This document shows positions 35,556-44,607 of a stretch of DNA of 64,000 nucleotides, one piece after another. How positions within the stretch are numbered: the stretch's first letter is position 1; each line of letters opens with the position of its first letter. A program made the position numbers and the translations under genes. The DNA is from Ferruginibacter sp. GTDB taxonomy: Bacteria; Bacteroidota; Bacteroidia; Chitinophagales; Chitinophagaceae. The stretch spans positions 2,034,647-2,098,646 of the forward strand of contig JABFRP010000002.1 of assembly GCA_013141115.1 (NCBI GenBank), written 5' to 3'. Under the pieces are notes generated by a model, which was not told where the DNA came from, ran no database searches, and saw only the letters and a program-made list of their open reading frames with translations.

Positions 35556-37592
35556 TTATATTTTTAGCGATATGGCTACCCAGCCGCTGCGGCCAACTCC
35601 ATTAATGCCGCTGCCATGTGTGCGATAATCTTTATTCAATACATTTTGTAAGCCTATATTAAAATTTACGGCCGGTAATTTATAACCAGCATAACAATTA
35701 ATTACCTGCCAGCCTGCCGTACCATTAATACCGATGCGGTTATCATCTTTATCGCCCTGTGCCAGCCGGGTTTGTTTTGATGCAAACTGAAATTCTGTTG
35801 CCGCAAACCATTTATTATTTTTATAAGTGCCGGTTACTCTTCCGTTAAATGGAGGAATGCGGCGCAATGGTTCGTGCTTGCTCAAACTTTGTCCATAGGT
35901 ATAACTAATGCCACTGCTAAAATAAACATGCTGTGTTACCTCAGCGTTAAATTCTGTTTCTATTCCTTTAATAAATGCTGCTTCGGTATTTTCTTTTTTA
36001 TAAACCGGGTAGCCGTTAATGATCTGGCCTTCGGCTTTTACCCTGGTAATAAGATTGGAGAGGTGCATGTAGTAAGCTGCAAATGTTGCACTGATCTTTT
36101 TAGATTGAAATTTATAACCCAGTTCACTATGCTGCGATCTTTCTGGTTGCAGCCCTGCAGTGGGTACTTCGTACCTGAAATCTACAATACCCAGTGTGCC
36201 CATATCATCTACATTGGGTGCCCGGTAACCACTGCTAAAAGAAGCGTAAACGGTTTGTTGTTTACTGATGCTGTATAATAAAGCGCCATTTATTACCAAA
36301 GCCGAAGGAGTGATTAGTACACTGCCCAATGTGGTATCAGGAATATTTATTTTAAAAGTATTAAAACGTAAACCGCCATCAACTATCCATTTGCCTAAGC
36401 GAAAATGGTGCAGCGAATACAAAGAGTAGTTACCATACTTTGAATTGTTAGGATACAACCCTCTTTTTGTATCTACTGCATTGGTTTGTGTATTAATATC
36501 CAGCCTGCTGCTGTTTACTTTATCGGTATAAATTTCTATACCTGAATTGGCTGTCCAGTTTTTACCCATTGCCGATAAAATGTCTGCAGTAATACCCACA
36601 GTTTTTGTATTGTCTTTTTCTTTTCTTAATGAAGTACTGCCATTTTTTAAACTGTTGCGGCCTTCAATACCCTGCTGAAAGGAAACGGTAAATTCTGTTT
36701 CTTTTATTAAAGAAGCCCTGCTCTTCACATTTACCCTTGCATAACTTAACAAACGCTGCTGCGGATCCATTTCGTTTACAGTAAAATTTTCCAACTGCAC
36801 TTTATGATATACGGGTACATGCTGCTGTTGTAAAAACTGGTTAGCTACGGTAAGCTGTATATTTTCTTTTAATAAAAAGGCAGCTTTTATGTCAAATGCC
36901 CATTCGTTATAACCCGATGGAGATTGCCTGCCTGTTGTATCGCCGCCAATAATATCGCCAAAATTTCTTTTGCTGAAGCCGGCAAGCAATGCAAATCTTT
37001 TACTGCTGTACATGGCTTCGGCCCTTGCTGTTTTTTCCATATCACCCGTCATGTACTTTGCAATTGCTTTTGCTTTAAAAGAAGATTTGTCTGTAGCAAA
37101 TACAGGGCTGTTGGTGATAAGATTAATCACTCCTCCAATAGCATCGGTGCCATATTGTACCGAGCCGGTGCCTTTGGCCACTTCTATTTTGCTGATGCTG
37201 TATGCATCAATGGTATTGAGGTATTGGTTGGGGCCATAACGAAACGTGGAATTATTCAACCGTATACCATCTATTAAAAGTAAAGTTTGGTTGCCGGTTA
37301 CACCTCTTACAAAAGGAGAGCCGCCCCCGTGATTTGTTTTTTGTACAAACACGCCATTCATTGCCATCATGGCTTCCGGCGTGGTTCTAAACTGGTAGTC
37401 GTCCATTGCTTTTCTGCCCAATGTATTTACAGTATAGGGTACTAATAAGTTTTGCTGTTGATTACGCTGGGCAGTTACCACCACTTCATTAAGTTTTAAT
37501 GAGCTGGTATCTTTTTTTTCCTGGTTGTTTTGCTGGGCAAAAACAAATAAAGATGAAAGCAACATGCAAACAGTGAAGAATCTTTTTTTCAT
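35556..37592 (-). CDS. TonB-dependent receptor of the phosphonate operon
   Basis: 678 residues. Signal peptide (LLSSLFVFAQQ), TonB box and plug start LNEVVVTAQRNQQQ, plug core SPFVRGVTGNQTLLLIDGIRLNN and KVAKGTGSVQYGTDAIGGVIN-like sequence, then a 22-strand type barrel ending SGWVAISLKI. There is no carboxypeptidase-regulatory-like domain, so it is a classical vitamin/siderophore-type receptor rather than a SusC. It sits 3 nt before the PhnZ-like gene, so it probably imports a phosphonate or organophosphate. That would be an unusual substrate class for this receptor type. Confidence 0.9.
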   Translation of the reverse strand: MKKRFFTVCMLLSSLFVFAQQNNQEKKDTSSLKLNEVVVTAQRNQQQNLLVPYTVNTLGRKAMDDYQFRTTPEAMMAMNGVFVQKTNHGGGSPFVRGVTGNQTLLLIDGIRLNNSTFRYGPNQYLNTIDAYSISKIEVAKGTGSVQYGTDAIGGVINLITNSPVFATDKSSFKAKAIAKYMTGDMEKTARAEAMYSSKRFALLAGFSKRNFGDIIGGDTTGRQSPSGYNEWAFDIKAAFLLKENIQLTVANQFLQQQHVPVYHKVQLENFTVNEMDPQQRLLSYARVNVKSRASLIKETEFTVSFQQGIEGRNSLKNGSTSLRKEKDNTKTVGITADILSAMGKNWTANSGIEIYTDKVNSSRLDINTQTNAVDTKRGLYPNNSKYGNYSLYSLHHFRLGKWIVDGGLRFNTFKINIPDTTLGSVLITPSALVINGALLYSISKQQTVYASFSSGYRAPNVDDMGTLGIVDFRYEVPTAGLQPERSQHSELGYKFQSKKISATFAAYYMHLSNLITRVKAEGQIINGYPVYKKENTEAAFIKGIETEFNAEVTQHVYFSSGISYTYGQSLSKHEPLRRIPPFNGRVTGTYKNNKWFAATEFQFASKQTRLAQGDKDDNRIGINGTAGWQVINCYAGYKLPAVNFNIGLQNVLNKDYRTHGSGINGVGRSGWVAISLKI

Positions 37593-37651
37593 TTTAAAGA
37601 GGCTTATTCTTTTTTCAATTAAATGTTATGGATTTTGGCTGGCAATAAAAA

Positions 37652-40087
37652 TTATTTTTCATCGTCATCATCATCTTCCACCATTTTTACAAAAGCGCTT
37701 CTTCTTGGAGCAGGCATAATGCTTTGTTCTCCCTTTACGGCTTTCCAAATTACTTCACTAAAAACCAGGTCGGGGATGCGGTCTTCTTTACTAAAATCAA
37801 ATGTTGCACTAAGTTTTGCACTGGCGGTATTTTTTACATTCTTTTCATCCAGGTCAACATTGGCTGCAACCGATGTAAAGGGAGTAAGATCAGCAACTGT
37901 ATTAAAACATTTGTACATGGGCAATGCCGCAGCATCATACTGGCTCATAGGAGGCAGGCCTAAAATTAATTCCATGGTACGCAGCATAGAAGAAGTGGAG
38001 TACATCGTATGATCAACAAATTTTCTTTTTACAAAACCACCGGCTAAGTAAGCGGTGCTGCGGTGGGCATCCACATGGTCGGGGCCATTTTGTGCATCGT
38101 CTTCAATAATAAAAATGGCGGTCTCTTTCCAAATAGGGCTTTGCGATAAGTATTCCACAAACATGCCTACGGCCAAATCATTATCGGCCACATGCGCAAA
38201 GGGCGTGGGCCTTCCAATTCTTGCGCCTTCGGTATGGTCATTTATAAAACGCAGCGAATTAAATTTAGGCACGGCATTAACAGCCAGCAAAGAATCAAAT
38301 TCTCTTTTCCATTGGTAAAAACGTGTGGTGTCTCTTATCTTTTCATCCCAACTGGTATAGTAAGGGCAAAAATGATCTTTCAATACCGGAATATTAGCTT
38401 TGTAATCATCAGCAAATTCGCCGTAGGTTCTGTAACTAACGCCGGCACGTTTACAATAGTCCCATAAAAAACCACGGTCAGGGCTGGCAATATCACGATT
38501 GCCTTCGGCATCATAGTCGCCACCTCTTCCACCATAACTGGTCACCCAGTTTTTTTCTAAATAATCATTGGCGTTTGCAGCCATCGTCCAGTTATGCCCG
38601 TCGGCACTTACTTCACCATCTACATAAAAATTATCCAGCAATACAAATTCCTTTGCCAGTTTGTGTTGATTAGGTGTAATTTTTTCGCCAAATAAAACCA
38701 GGCTGGCATCACCATTTCCTTCGGGTATATCGCCCAGTACCTGGTCGTAAGTTCTGTTTTCTTTAATGATATAGAACACGTATTTTATGGGAGAAGCATC
38801 ACCCACTTTCATGGGGATGGGATTGCCCGCTTCTCCTTTGGCATTTAATTCTTTTTCTTTTGTGTAAGGGGTGTTTTCATACACTGTTTTTGAATACATT
38901 GCCAGCCTGGCTGCGGATGGTTCATCAATAATACTCATCTGGCCTTTCATTAAACCACCAATGTATTGAATTTTGCTTTGCTGTTTTTTATAATCGCCAT
39001 GCTGGTAAATTACTTCCTGTTTATTGCTGGCAGGGTTGGGCCCTTTTACATTGGGAAAAGAAGAAAATCCTTTACCATTGCTTACAAATATTTTTTTGCC
39101 AATTAGTTTTACATTGGTAGGGTACCAGCCGGTGGGTATAAAACCTTTTGATTTACTAAAGCCCGGTTTGCTGATATCAAATACGGCCAAACAATTATTA
39201 TCGGCATTGGCCACATACAATGTTTTTTGATTGTTGCTTAATGCAAGCCCGTTACTTGCCGAACCGGTTGGCGCATTGGGATACAATGCCGCATTTAATA
39301 CTTCCAGTTCTTTTCGTTGTATGATATCAATAATAGAAACGGCGTTATTGCCGGCACAAGCCACAAAAAGGTATTGCCCGGTTTTGGAAAGCAGTAACTC
39401 GTTGGGATTTTCTCCCACATTTATTTGTGCGGTAATTTTTTGTGTTGCAATATCAAATACCAATACTTTTTTTGCGCCCCATAAAGAAATGTACAGTTCT
39501 TTTTTATTGTTGGATAGTAAGCAGGAGTAAGCCGCTTCCTCCAACTGCAATTGAAAATTTATTTTTTTGTTGGCAAGATTAACAATGTACAATGAGTTAT
39601 TGTCTTTGGTAACCACATACAGTAATTCGGCTGCATCATCAATATCGATACCTGCCGGAGATATTTTGTTAGGCCATTTTTTGCCCAGTGCAATAGAATC
39701 ATTTAATACCAGTTTGTTTTTAGCTACTGCATATTTTAAGATCCAGTTATCGTTACCGCCGCTGGCGTATAAATATTTTTCATCGGCCGAAAATTTTAAG
39801 CCATACCAGCATTTGGGTACTACCACATTGTCCAGTATTTTTTCAGTTGCAGGATCGATCAGTTGAATGCTTTGCACGCCTTGCCCGTTGTTGGTAACGG
39901 CCATTAATTTTTTTGATTTGGAAACGGCTATATTCAATGGCAGGTCTCCCAGCGGTAAAGAGCGGCCTGCTGGCGATAACGTCCAGCCATTGGGTAGTAA
40001 CACTTTTTTAGAGTCATTGCTTTGTGCAATAACAAAAGCAGGAAGTAAAACTAGGCTGGCAAAAATCATTTTTTTAATGGCGTGCAT
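37652..40087 (-). CDS. YncE-like propeller fused to an alkaline-phosphatase-superfamily phosphoesterase (first in position)
   Basis: 811 residues with a signal peptide (FASLVLLPAFVIAQ). Residues about 30-340 form a seven-bladed YVTN/YncE-like propeller (e.g. ADEKYLYASGGNDNWILKY, TLYVANADNNCLAVFDI). Residues about 430-740 form a phosphoesterase domain of the phospholipase C/acid phosphatase type, with YIIKENRTYDQVLGD, DGHNWTMAANANDY and IIEDDAQNGPDHVDAHRS as the metal and nucleophile region. It is secreted or surface-exposed and should release phosphate from esters. It follows a homologous gene by 12 nt and precedes the TonB receptor by 59 nt. The C-terminus is acidic (DDDDDEK). Confidence 0.9.
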   Translation of the reverse strand: MHAIKKMIFASLVLLPAFVIAQSNDSKKVLLPNGWTLSPAGRSLPLGDLPLNIAVSKSKKLMAVTNNGQGVQSIQLIDPATEKILDNVVVPKCWYGLKFSADEKYLYASGGNDNWILKYAVAKNKLVLNDSIALGKKWPNKISPAGIDIDDAAELLYVVTKDNNSLYIVNLANKKINFQLQLEEAAYSCLLSNNKKELYISLWGAKKVLVFDIATQKITAQINVGENPNELLLSKTGQYLFVACAGNNAVSIIDIIQRKELEVLNAALYPNAPTGSASNGLALSNNQKTLYVANADNNCLAVFDISKPGFSKSKGFIPTGWYPTNVKLIGKKIFVSNGKGFSSFPNVKGPNPASNKQEVIYQHGDYKKQQSKIQYIGGLMKGQMSIIDEPSAARLAMYSKTVYENTPYTKEKELNAKGEAGNPIPMKVGDASPIKYVFYIIKENRTYDQVLGDIPEGNGDASLVLFGEKITPNQHKLAKEFVLLDNFYVDGEVSADGHNWTMAANANDYLEKNWVTSYGGRGGDYDAEGNRDIASPDRGFLWDYCKRAGVSYRTYGEFADDYKANIPVLKDHFCPYYTSWDEKIRDTTRFYQWKREFDSLLAVNAVPKFNSLRFINDHTEGARIGRPTPFAHVADNDLAVGMFVEYLSQSPIWKETAIFIIEDDAQNGPDHVDAHRSTAYLAGGFVKRKFVDHTMYSTSSMLRTMELILGLPPMSQYDAAALPMYKCFNTVADLTPFTSVAANVDLDEKNVKNTASAKLSATFDFSKEDRIPDLVFSEVIWKAVKGEQSIMPAPRRSAFVKMVEDDDDDEK

Positions 40088-40099
40088 ACAATGGTTATT

Positions 40100-42871
40100 T
40101 TATTGTTGGTTAAATTCTTTTTTCATGTCTTCTACCTTATCCATTTCTGGGCCCTGCAAAATTTTGCGCCAGTCGATAGGGCGGTTGTATTTTTTCATGG
40201 CTTTGTCCACATCAAAAACCCTGGGATCGTGCGGTTCCAAAGTATACGGAGTAAAATCGGGCTTACTGGAAAAAAAATCCTGCAGTAAAGAAGCAGTAAC
40301 ATCATACTGGTTTACATAAGGTACGCCTAAAATATTATAAATCGTTTTTAAGATGGATCCAAAGTTAGCATGGGTGTGACTAACGTACCCACGTTTTACA
40401 TAAGGGCCGGCCATCATTAAAATACTGCGGTGTGCATCAATATGATCAACACCGCCCTGCGGATCATCTTCTGTAATGATCACCAGCATATTTTTCCAGT
40501 ATTGCGTACGGGATAAAAAATGTACAATTCTGCCCACTGCCAAATCATTATCTGCTACAAAAGAACTCCGGGAAAAATAGCCATCTTCTGGCCTTGCACC
40601 GGCAGTATGATCGTTGGGTACCTGCATGGTAATTAGCGAAGGCATTGTTTCTTTTCCATTGATCCATTTTTTTGTAAACTCTTCTTCAAACTGGTTCATC
40701 CTGAACTGGTCGGGAATGTTGGTATTGTACCCGGCATAGTTATGACTGGTACGGGTGAACAATGCTTTTTGCATAGGTACCATTACAGCATGTGCAGCAC
40801 CGGTTGCGGTATCGTACCATTCTTCACGCACATGAGCTGTTTCATTGGCTTCGCCAAAATTATAAAAGTTAATGTTCTTTCTTTCCAGCGCTTCCCATAA
40901 ACCGCCGGTTTCCGCATAATCTTCCGGGTCCATACTGCCGGTAGAGCCGGGGAATCTTCTGCCCGGTGCTTTGGAAAAATATTTCGCTGTTTTATCAACA
41001 CTGCTGTTCGTTTCTACCCATTCGTTAGGTATTACCCCCATCATCCAGTGGTGGCCATGAATAGAGGCATCGCTGTCGCAATAAAAATTATCGCTGAAAG
41101 AAAATTGCATAGCAACTTTATGATGGTTGGGTGTGACTTTTAAATTCTTATTTATTGCCTGTAAAGAATCGGGTAATGTGTACTCGCAATTAACACCAAA
41201 CCTGGCAAGGGTAGTGTCGCCATTGGCATTTTTTAATTGGCCCAAAACTTCATCATAAGTTCTGTTTTCTTTGGTGATGTATACAATGTATTTGATAGGG
41301 CTTTTGCTTAAACCCGGCAAAGCAGGTAAGGGGTTGCTTATATAATCTTTAATAGTGGTAGCTGTAAAAGTGTTACTGATGCTTTGTTTAGTGTAGGCTG
41401 CTAATTGTGCCGCACCGGGCATTGTAATTTTTTGAAAACTACCCAACTGTATATCGCCAATATAAGTACCCTGCGGCGGTGCAACAAAACCGGCACCACC
41501 ATTTGGCCCTGCACCCAAACCCCGGCAACTGATCACATACATTTCTTTTTCATCGGCAGATAATTTTACTCTTGCAGGCCCCCAGCCTGTAGGAATTAAT
41601 CCTTTGGTAATCTTTGTGGCCACATCAATTACCGCTACTGCATTAAAGCCTAACAATGCCACGTACAAAGTTTTTTCATCTTTACTTAAGGTAATGCCAA
41701 AGGGTAAGAGTCCTCTGAATTTATCAATACGTTTATCTACTTTAATAGGAATGTGGGCTAATATTTTATGATTTTTAAAATCGATCACTGCAATATTATC
41801 ATTGCTGGCATTGGTTACATAAATATATTTTTTGCCTACCGCAATAGAGTTGGGGCTGGCACCACCCACTACTTCTGCATCTTCCACCATTTCACCAATT
41901 TGATAACCGGTTTTAAATTTATCTATTACTTTATTGGTTTTTAAATTGATGCTGAAAACACTCATTGCTTCGGGTGAGTTAGGGCTACCTACGCCGGGAA
42001 TTCTTTTTTCATCAATCACCGTTCCTTCAATAGATTCTTTAGTATTATCACCATAAGGATGGTGATTGATCATCATGGAATTGTAATTGGCAGAATCCAT
42101 TCCTTCAACTAATGGATAGGCATAGGTACCTACATTGGCAACAAAAGCAGTTTGTTTATCTGTACTTAATGCAAGGCCAAAGGGTTGGCGGCCTGATGGT
42201 ATAGAAGCGGTAATTTTTTTACGGATAAGATCATATCGTACTAACCGAAAATTTCCTCTGTCTAAAATCAGCAATTCATTATTATTCAGTAACAGGTCTG
42301 ATGTAAAACTGTCATCAAATTCAACCCCGTTAACCGTTCCATTTAATGAAATAGAATCTAAACGTTTAAAATTTTCAATATCGTAAACAATTACTGCACC
42401 ATTATCGCCACCACTTAAATACACTGTTTTAGAATCGGCAGCAAATGCTACCCCTAAAAATGAACCATGGGTAAGTGGCGATTTTATGACCTGTGTTTTT
42501 ATTGAATCTGCTGCAAAGCTGCTGCCCGAAAGCGGCTCATGCGCAAGCGGAGAAGTTATTTTTTGATTGTAGCTCGGCACTCTTGTGTTTTGTAAAGAGG
42601 TAAGATCAATTATTGTAATAACACCATTGTGCAGCGTTACTGCTTTTTTTCCATTGGGCGCAATGGCTAAACCGAAAGGATCGTTTGTAATGCGAATTAA
42701 ATTACCGGCAGGTGTAAGGAAGCGGCCACTGGGTAAAACTGATATTCCTTTTTCATTAATTTTTGTAAACTGATCTTTGCCCGGCACTTGTAAGGTGGTT
42801 ACTGGTTTTTGTTGTGCAAAAATAATAGCATGTGCCATCGTTAATAAAAATAGTACCGCTTGTTTTTTCAT
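40100..42871 (-). CDS. YncE-like propeller fused to an alkaline-phosphatase-superfamily phosphoesterase (second in position)
   Basis: 923 residues with signal peptide MKKQAVLFLLTMAHAIIFAQ. It has the same two-domain plan as the next gene: propeller (about 40-470, e.g. TVYLSGGDNGAVIVYDIE) and phosphoesterase (about 530-900) with YITKENRTYDEVLGQL, ASIHGHHWMMGV and ITEDDPQGGVDHIDAHRS. The two proteins differ in length and detail, so this is an old duplication rather than a recent repeat. It is the first gene of the operon. A TAACTTTG -7 element lies 37 nt upstream without a phased array. Confidence 0.9.
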   Translation of the reverse strand: MKKQAVLFLLTMAHAIIFAQQKPVTTLQVPGKDQFTKINEKGISVLPSGRFLTPAGNLIRITNDPFGLAIAPNGKKAVTLHNGVITIIDLTSLQNTRVPSYNQKITSPLAHEPLSGSSFAADSIKTQVIKSPLTHGSFLGVAFAADSKTVYLSGGDNGAVIVYDIENFKRLDSISLNGTVNGVEFDDSFTSDLLLNNNELLILDRGNFRLVRYDLIRKKITASIPSGRQPFGLALSTDKQTAFVANVGTYAYPLVEGMDSANYNSMMINHHPYGDNTKESIEGTVIDEKRIPGVGSPNSPEAMSVFSINLKTNKVIDKFKTGYQIGEMVEDAEVVGGASPNSIAVGKKYIYVTNASNDNIAVIDFKNHKILAHIPIKVDKRIDKFRGLLPFGITLSKDEKTLYVALLGFNAVAVIDVATKITKGLIPTGWGPARVKLSADEKEMYVISCRGLGAGPNGGAGFVAPPQGTYIGDIQLGSFQKITMPGAAQLAAYTKQSISNTFTATTIKDYISNPLPALPGLSKSPIKYIVYITKENRTYDEVLGQLKNANGDTTLARFGVNCEYTLPDSLQAINKNLKVTPNHHKVAMQFSFSDNFYCDSDASIHGHHWMMGVIPNEWVETNSSVDKTAKYFSKAPGRRFPGSTGSMDPEDYAETGGLWEALERKNINFYNFGEANETAHVREEWYDTATGAAHAVMVPMQKALFTRTSHNYAGYNTNIPDQFRMNQFEEEFTKKWINGKETMPSLITMQVPNDHTAGARPEDGYFSRSSFVADNDLAVGRIVHFLSRTQYWKNMLVIITEDDPQGGVDHIDAHRSILMMAGPYVKRGYVSHTHANFGSILKTIYNILGVPYVNQYDVTASLLQDFFSSKPDFTPYTLEPHDPRVFDVDKAMKKYNRPIDWRKILQGPEMDKVEDMKKEFNQQ

Positions 42872-42907
42872 AAATAACTTTTGCCTTTAAAAAGAAAACT
42901 GATGAAA

Positions 42908-42915
42908 CAAAGTTA
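42908..42915 (-). promoter_or_regulatory. -7 element of the organophosphate/phosphonate operon
   Basis: The minus strand reads TAACTTTG, a full TAnnTTTG match, 37 nt before ATG 42871. Unlike the other phosphate promoters, I find no 11-bp array upstream. Confidence 0.45.
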
Positions 42916-42973
42916 CATGCACTTATTAAAGATAAGGCTGCAGATTTTTGATTAGAGGAGATACAATTTTAAA

Positions 42974-43010
42974 AATATAGACGGAACTTATAGCAAGTTC
43001 CGTCTATATT
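42974..43010. terminator. Strong terminator after the second susC-susD pair
   Basis: A perfect 16-bp stem: 42974-42989 pairs with 42995-43010 (core TAGACGGAACTT / AAGTTCCGTCTA) around a 5-nt loop. The A run on its left becomes a T run on the minus strand, ending the susCD transcript before the phosphoesterase operon. Confidence 0.9.
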
Positions 43011-43031
43011 TATTCTTATTTTGTAATTCTT

Positions 43032-44588
43032 TTATTTGATGATCCACATTTTGGCATTAATATCATCCTGCCCTGCAAACTGGCTTTGTATTGCCGCATT
43101 TACGTTGGTTGCATTAATTGATTTTTCTGCAGTAGGATACTGAAAGCGCAACGCAATTCTGTTGCTGTTACCATTGCCTGGCCCGGTATGAAAAGCCGGA
43201 GCACCGGTACGGCGCCAGTTGTAATAAGCTTCCCAACCGCTGTTTTGATAAAAGGCTAAATACTTTTGTGTAATGATCTGATTTAAGCCGGTAGCATTAT
43301 TACCAGAATAAGTAATTGCTGGTTGTGCATAATACGTTGCCCAATCGTAATTAATACTGTATGTATTATAATCACTTAACGTACCGCCAATTTTTTGAGA
43401 GTAAATGGTGTTGTTACCATTTATAATGCCGTAAAAACCGATACTTGCCTGAATACCTTTTTTGTACCAGTCTTCTGCAGTACCGGTTATCCAGCCCCGG
43501 TTCATTGCTTCAGCAATATTAAAACACATTTCGGCATAACCAATTTGCACACAATTTTCTGCAGTAAAGCTGCTATAATATCTTTTACGATTAATAAAAG
43601 AGTATTTTCCTAATCCTGCATTCGCACTCATAGTCGCCAGATCTTCGCCACTGCCAGCACCTGCAAAAGCTGCAAAGCTATTTGGTGCTGCACCGCCTGC
43701 AACTAAAGCAGCAGCAGGTTCTGCTACGTAAAATGTACGGGGATCGTTTAGACTTACCAACGTGTTTAAATAAGTAGATGCCATATTATAACGGGCAGCA
43801 TCAAAACCAAAACTTTCCGGATTGGTAGGGTATTTATTGTACTGGGCATTAAAAACATACTGCATGTTATCTTCCATGTTTGTAAACACAGGATACTTAG
43901 CTGCATTAGTAAATGTTTCCGTAAATTTTTGTTTGATGTTTAAATCAGTATCTGCTTCATATCTGCTTAATTGAACCAGCACACGAAGTTTAAAACTGTT
44001 AACTGCTTTACGCCATTTGCTTAAATCATTATTGTAATAAAAGTCACTGGATAATATGTAACCTCCTTTAGTAATAATATTACTCATTTCGGTATTGGCT
44101 TCTTCTAACCAAACTAATATTTGTTTAAACACTTCTTTTTGCGAATCGTATTTAGGTGCAACATTAGCCAGAGATTTTAAAGCTTCTGATACTGGTATAT
44201 CACCAGTTTGCATGGTAAGGTTATAAAACATATAGGCTCTTAAAAATTTGCCTAATGCAGTATACGGGTTTGGAGAAGCAATGCTTTTTGCAGCTTCTTC
44301 TTCCATTTTAGTTACATTTTTAAGTGTGTTGTAAGTGTTGTAAGAAACGCCGGACCAGGTATATTGCTGATCGCCATAATAGGCATAGTTACATGCATAA
44401 AATTGGTTCCAGCGTTGGGTAGGGCTAAAAGGGCTTTGATAAATGTCGGACAAAACACCGTTTAAGATTAGGTTTGCGGGAACACTTGTAGCCCTGTTGG
44501 GATCGTCTTGCAGACTATTGAAATCTTTTTTACAGGATGTTGTAAAAAGTATTGCACTAACTGATAGTATTGAAATTATTTTTTTCAT
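43032..44588 (-). CDS. SusD/RagB-like lipoprotein (second pair)
   Basis: 518 residues from ATG 44588; an upstream start would overlap susC. Lipoprotein signal ending LFTTSC, followed by KKDFNSLQDDPNRA, the conserved SusD-like N-terminus, helical repeats and a C-terminus with GQDDINAKMWIIK. It is the surface partner of the SusC encoded 19 nt upstream. No polysaccharide enzymes are nearby; the downstream operon has phosphoesterases, so a phosphorus substrate is suspected. Confidence 0.93.
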   Translation of the reverse strand: MKKIISILSVSAILFTTSCKKDFNSLQDDPNRATSVPANLILNGVLSDIYQSPFSPTQRWNQFYACNYAYYGDQQYTWSGVSYNTYNTLKNVTKMEEEAAKSIASPNPYTALGKFLRAYMFYNLTMQTGDIPVSEALKSLANVAPKYDSQKEVFKQILVWLEEANTEMSNIITKGGYILSSDFYYNNDLSKWRKAVNSFKLRVLVQLSRYEADTDLNIKQKFTETFTNAAKYPVFTNMEDNMQYVFNAQYNKYPTNPESFGFDAARYNMASTYLNTLVSLNDPRTFYVAEPAAALVAGGAAPNSFAAFAGAGSGEDLATMSANAGLGKYSFINRKRYYSSFTAENCVQIGYAEMCFNIAEAMNRGWITGTAEDWYKKGIQASIGFYGIINGNNTIYSQKIGGTLSDYNTYSINYDWATYYAQPAITYSGNNATGLNQIITQKYLAFYQNSGWEAYYNWRRTGAPAFHTGPGNGNSNRIALRFQYPTAEKSINATNVNAAIQSQFAGQDDINAKMWIIK

Positions 44589-44607
44589 TTTTTTAGTTTT
44601 ATTGTAA

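Noticed and set aside
42872..42973. Search for a phased array before the organophosphate/phosphonate operon
   Set aside because: Only a -7 element is seen; TTA and TAAC occurrences here are not in an 11-bp register.
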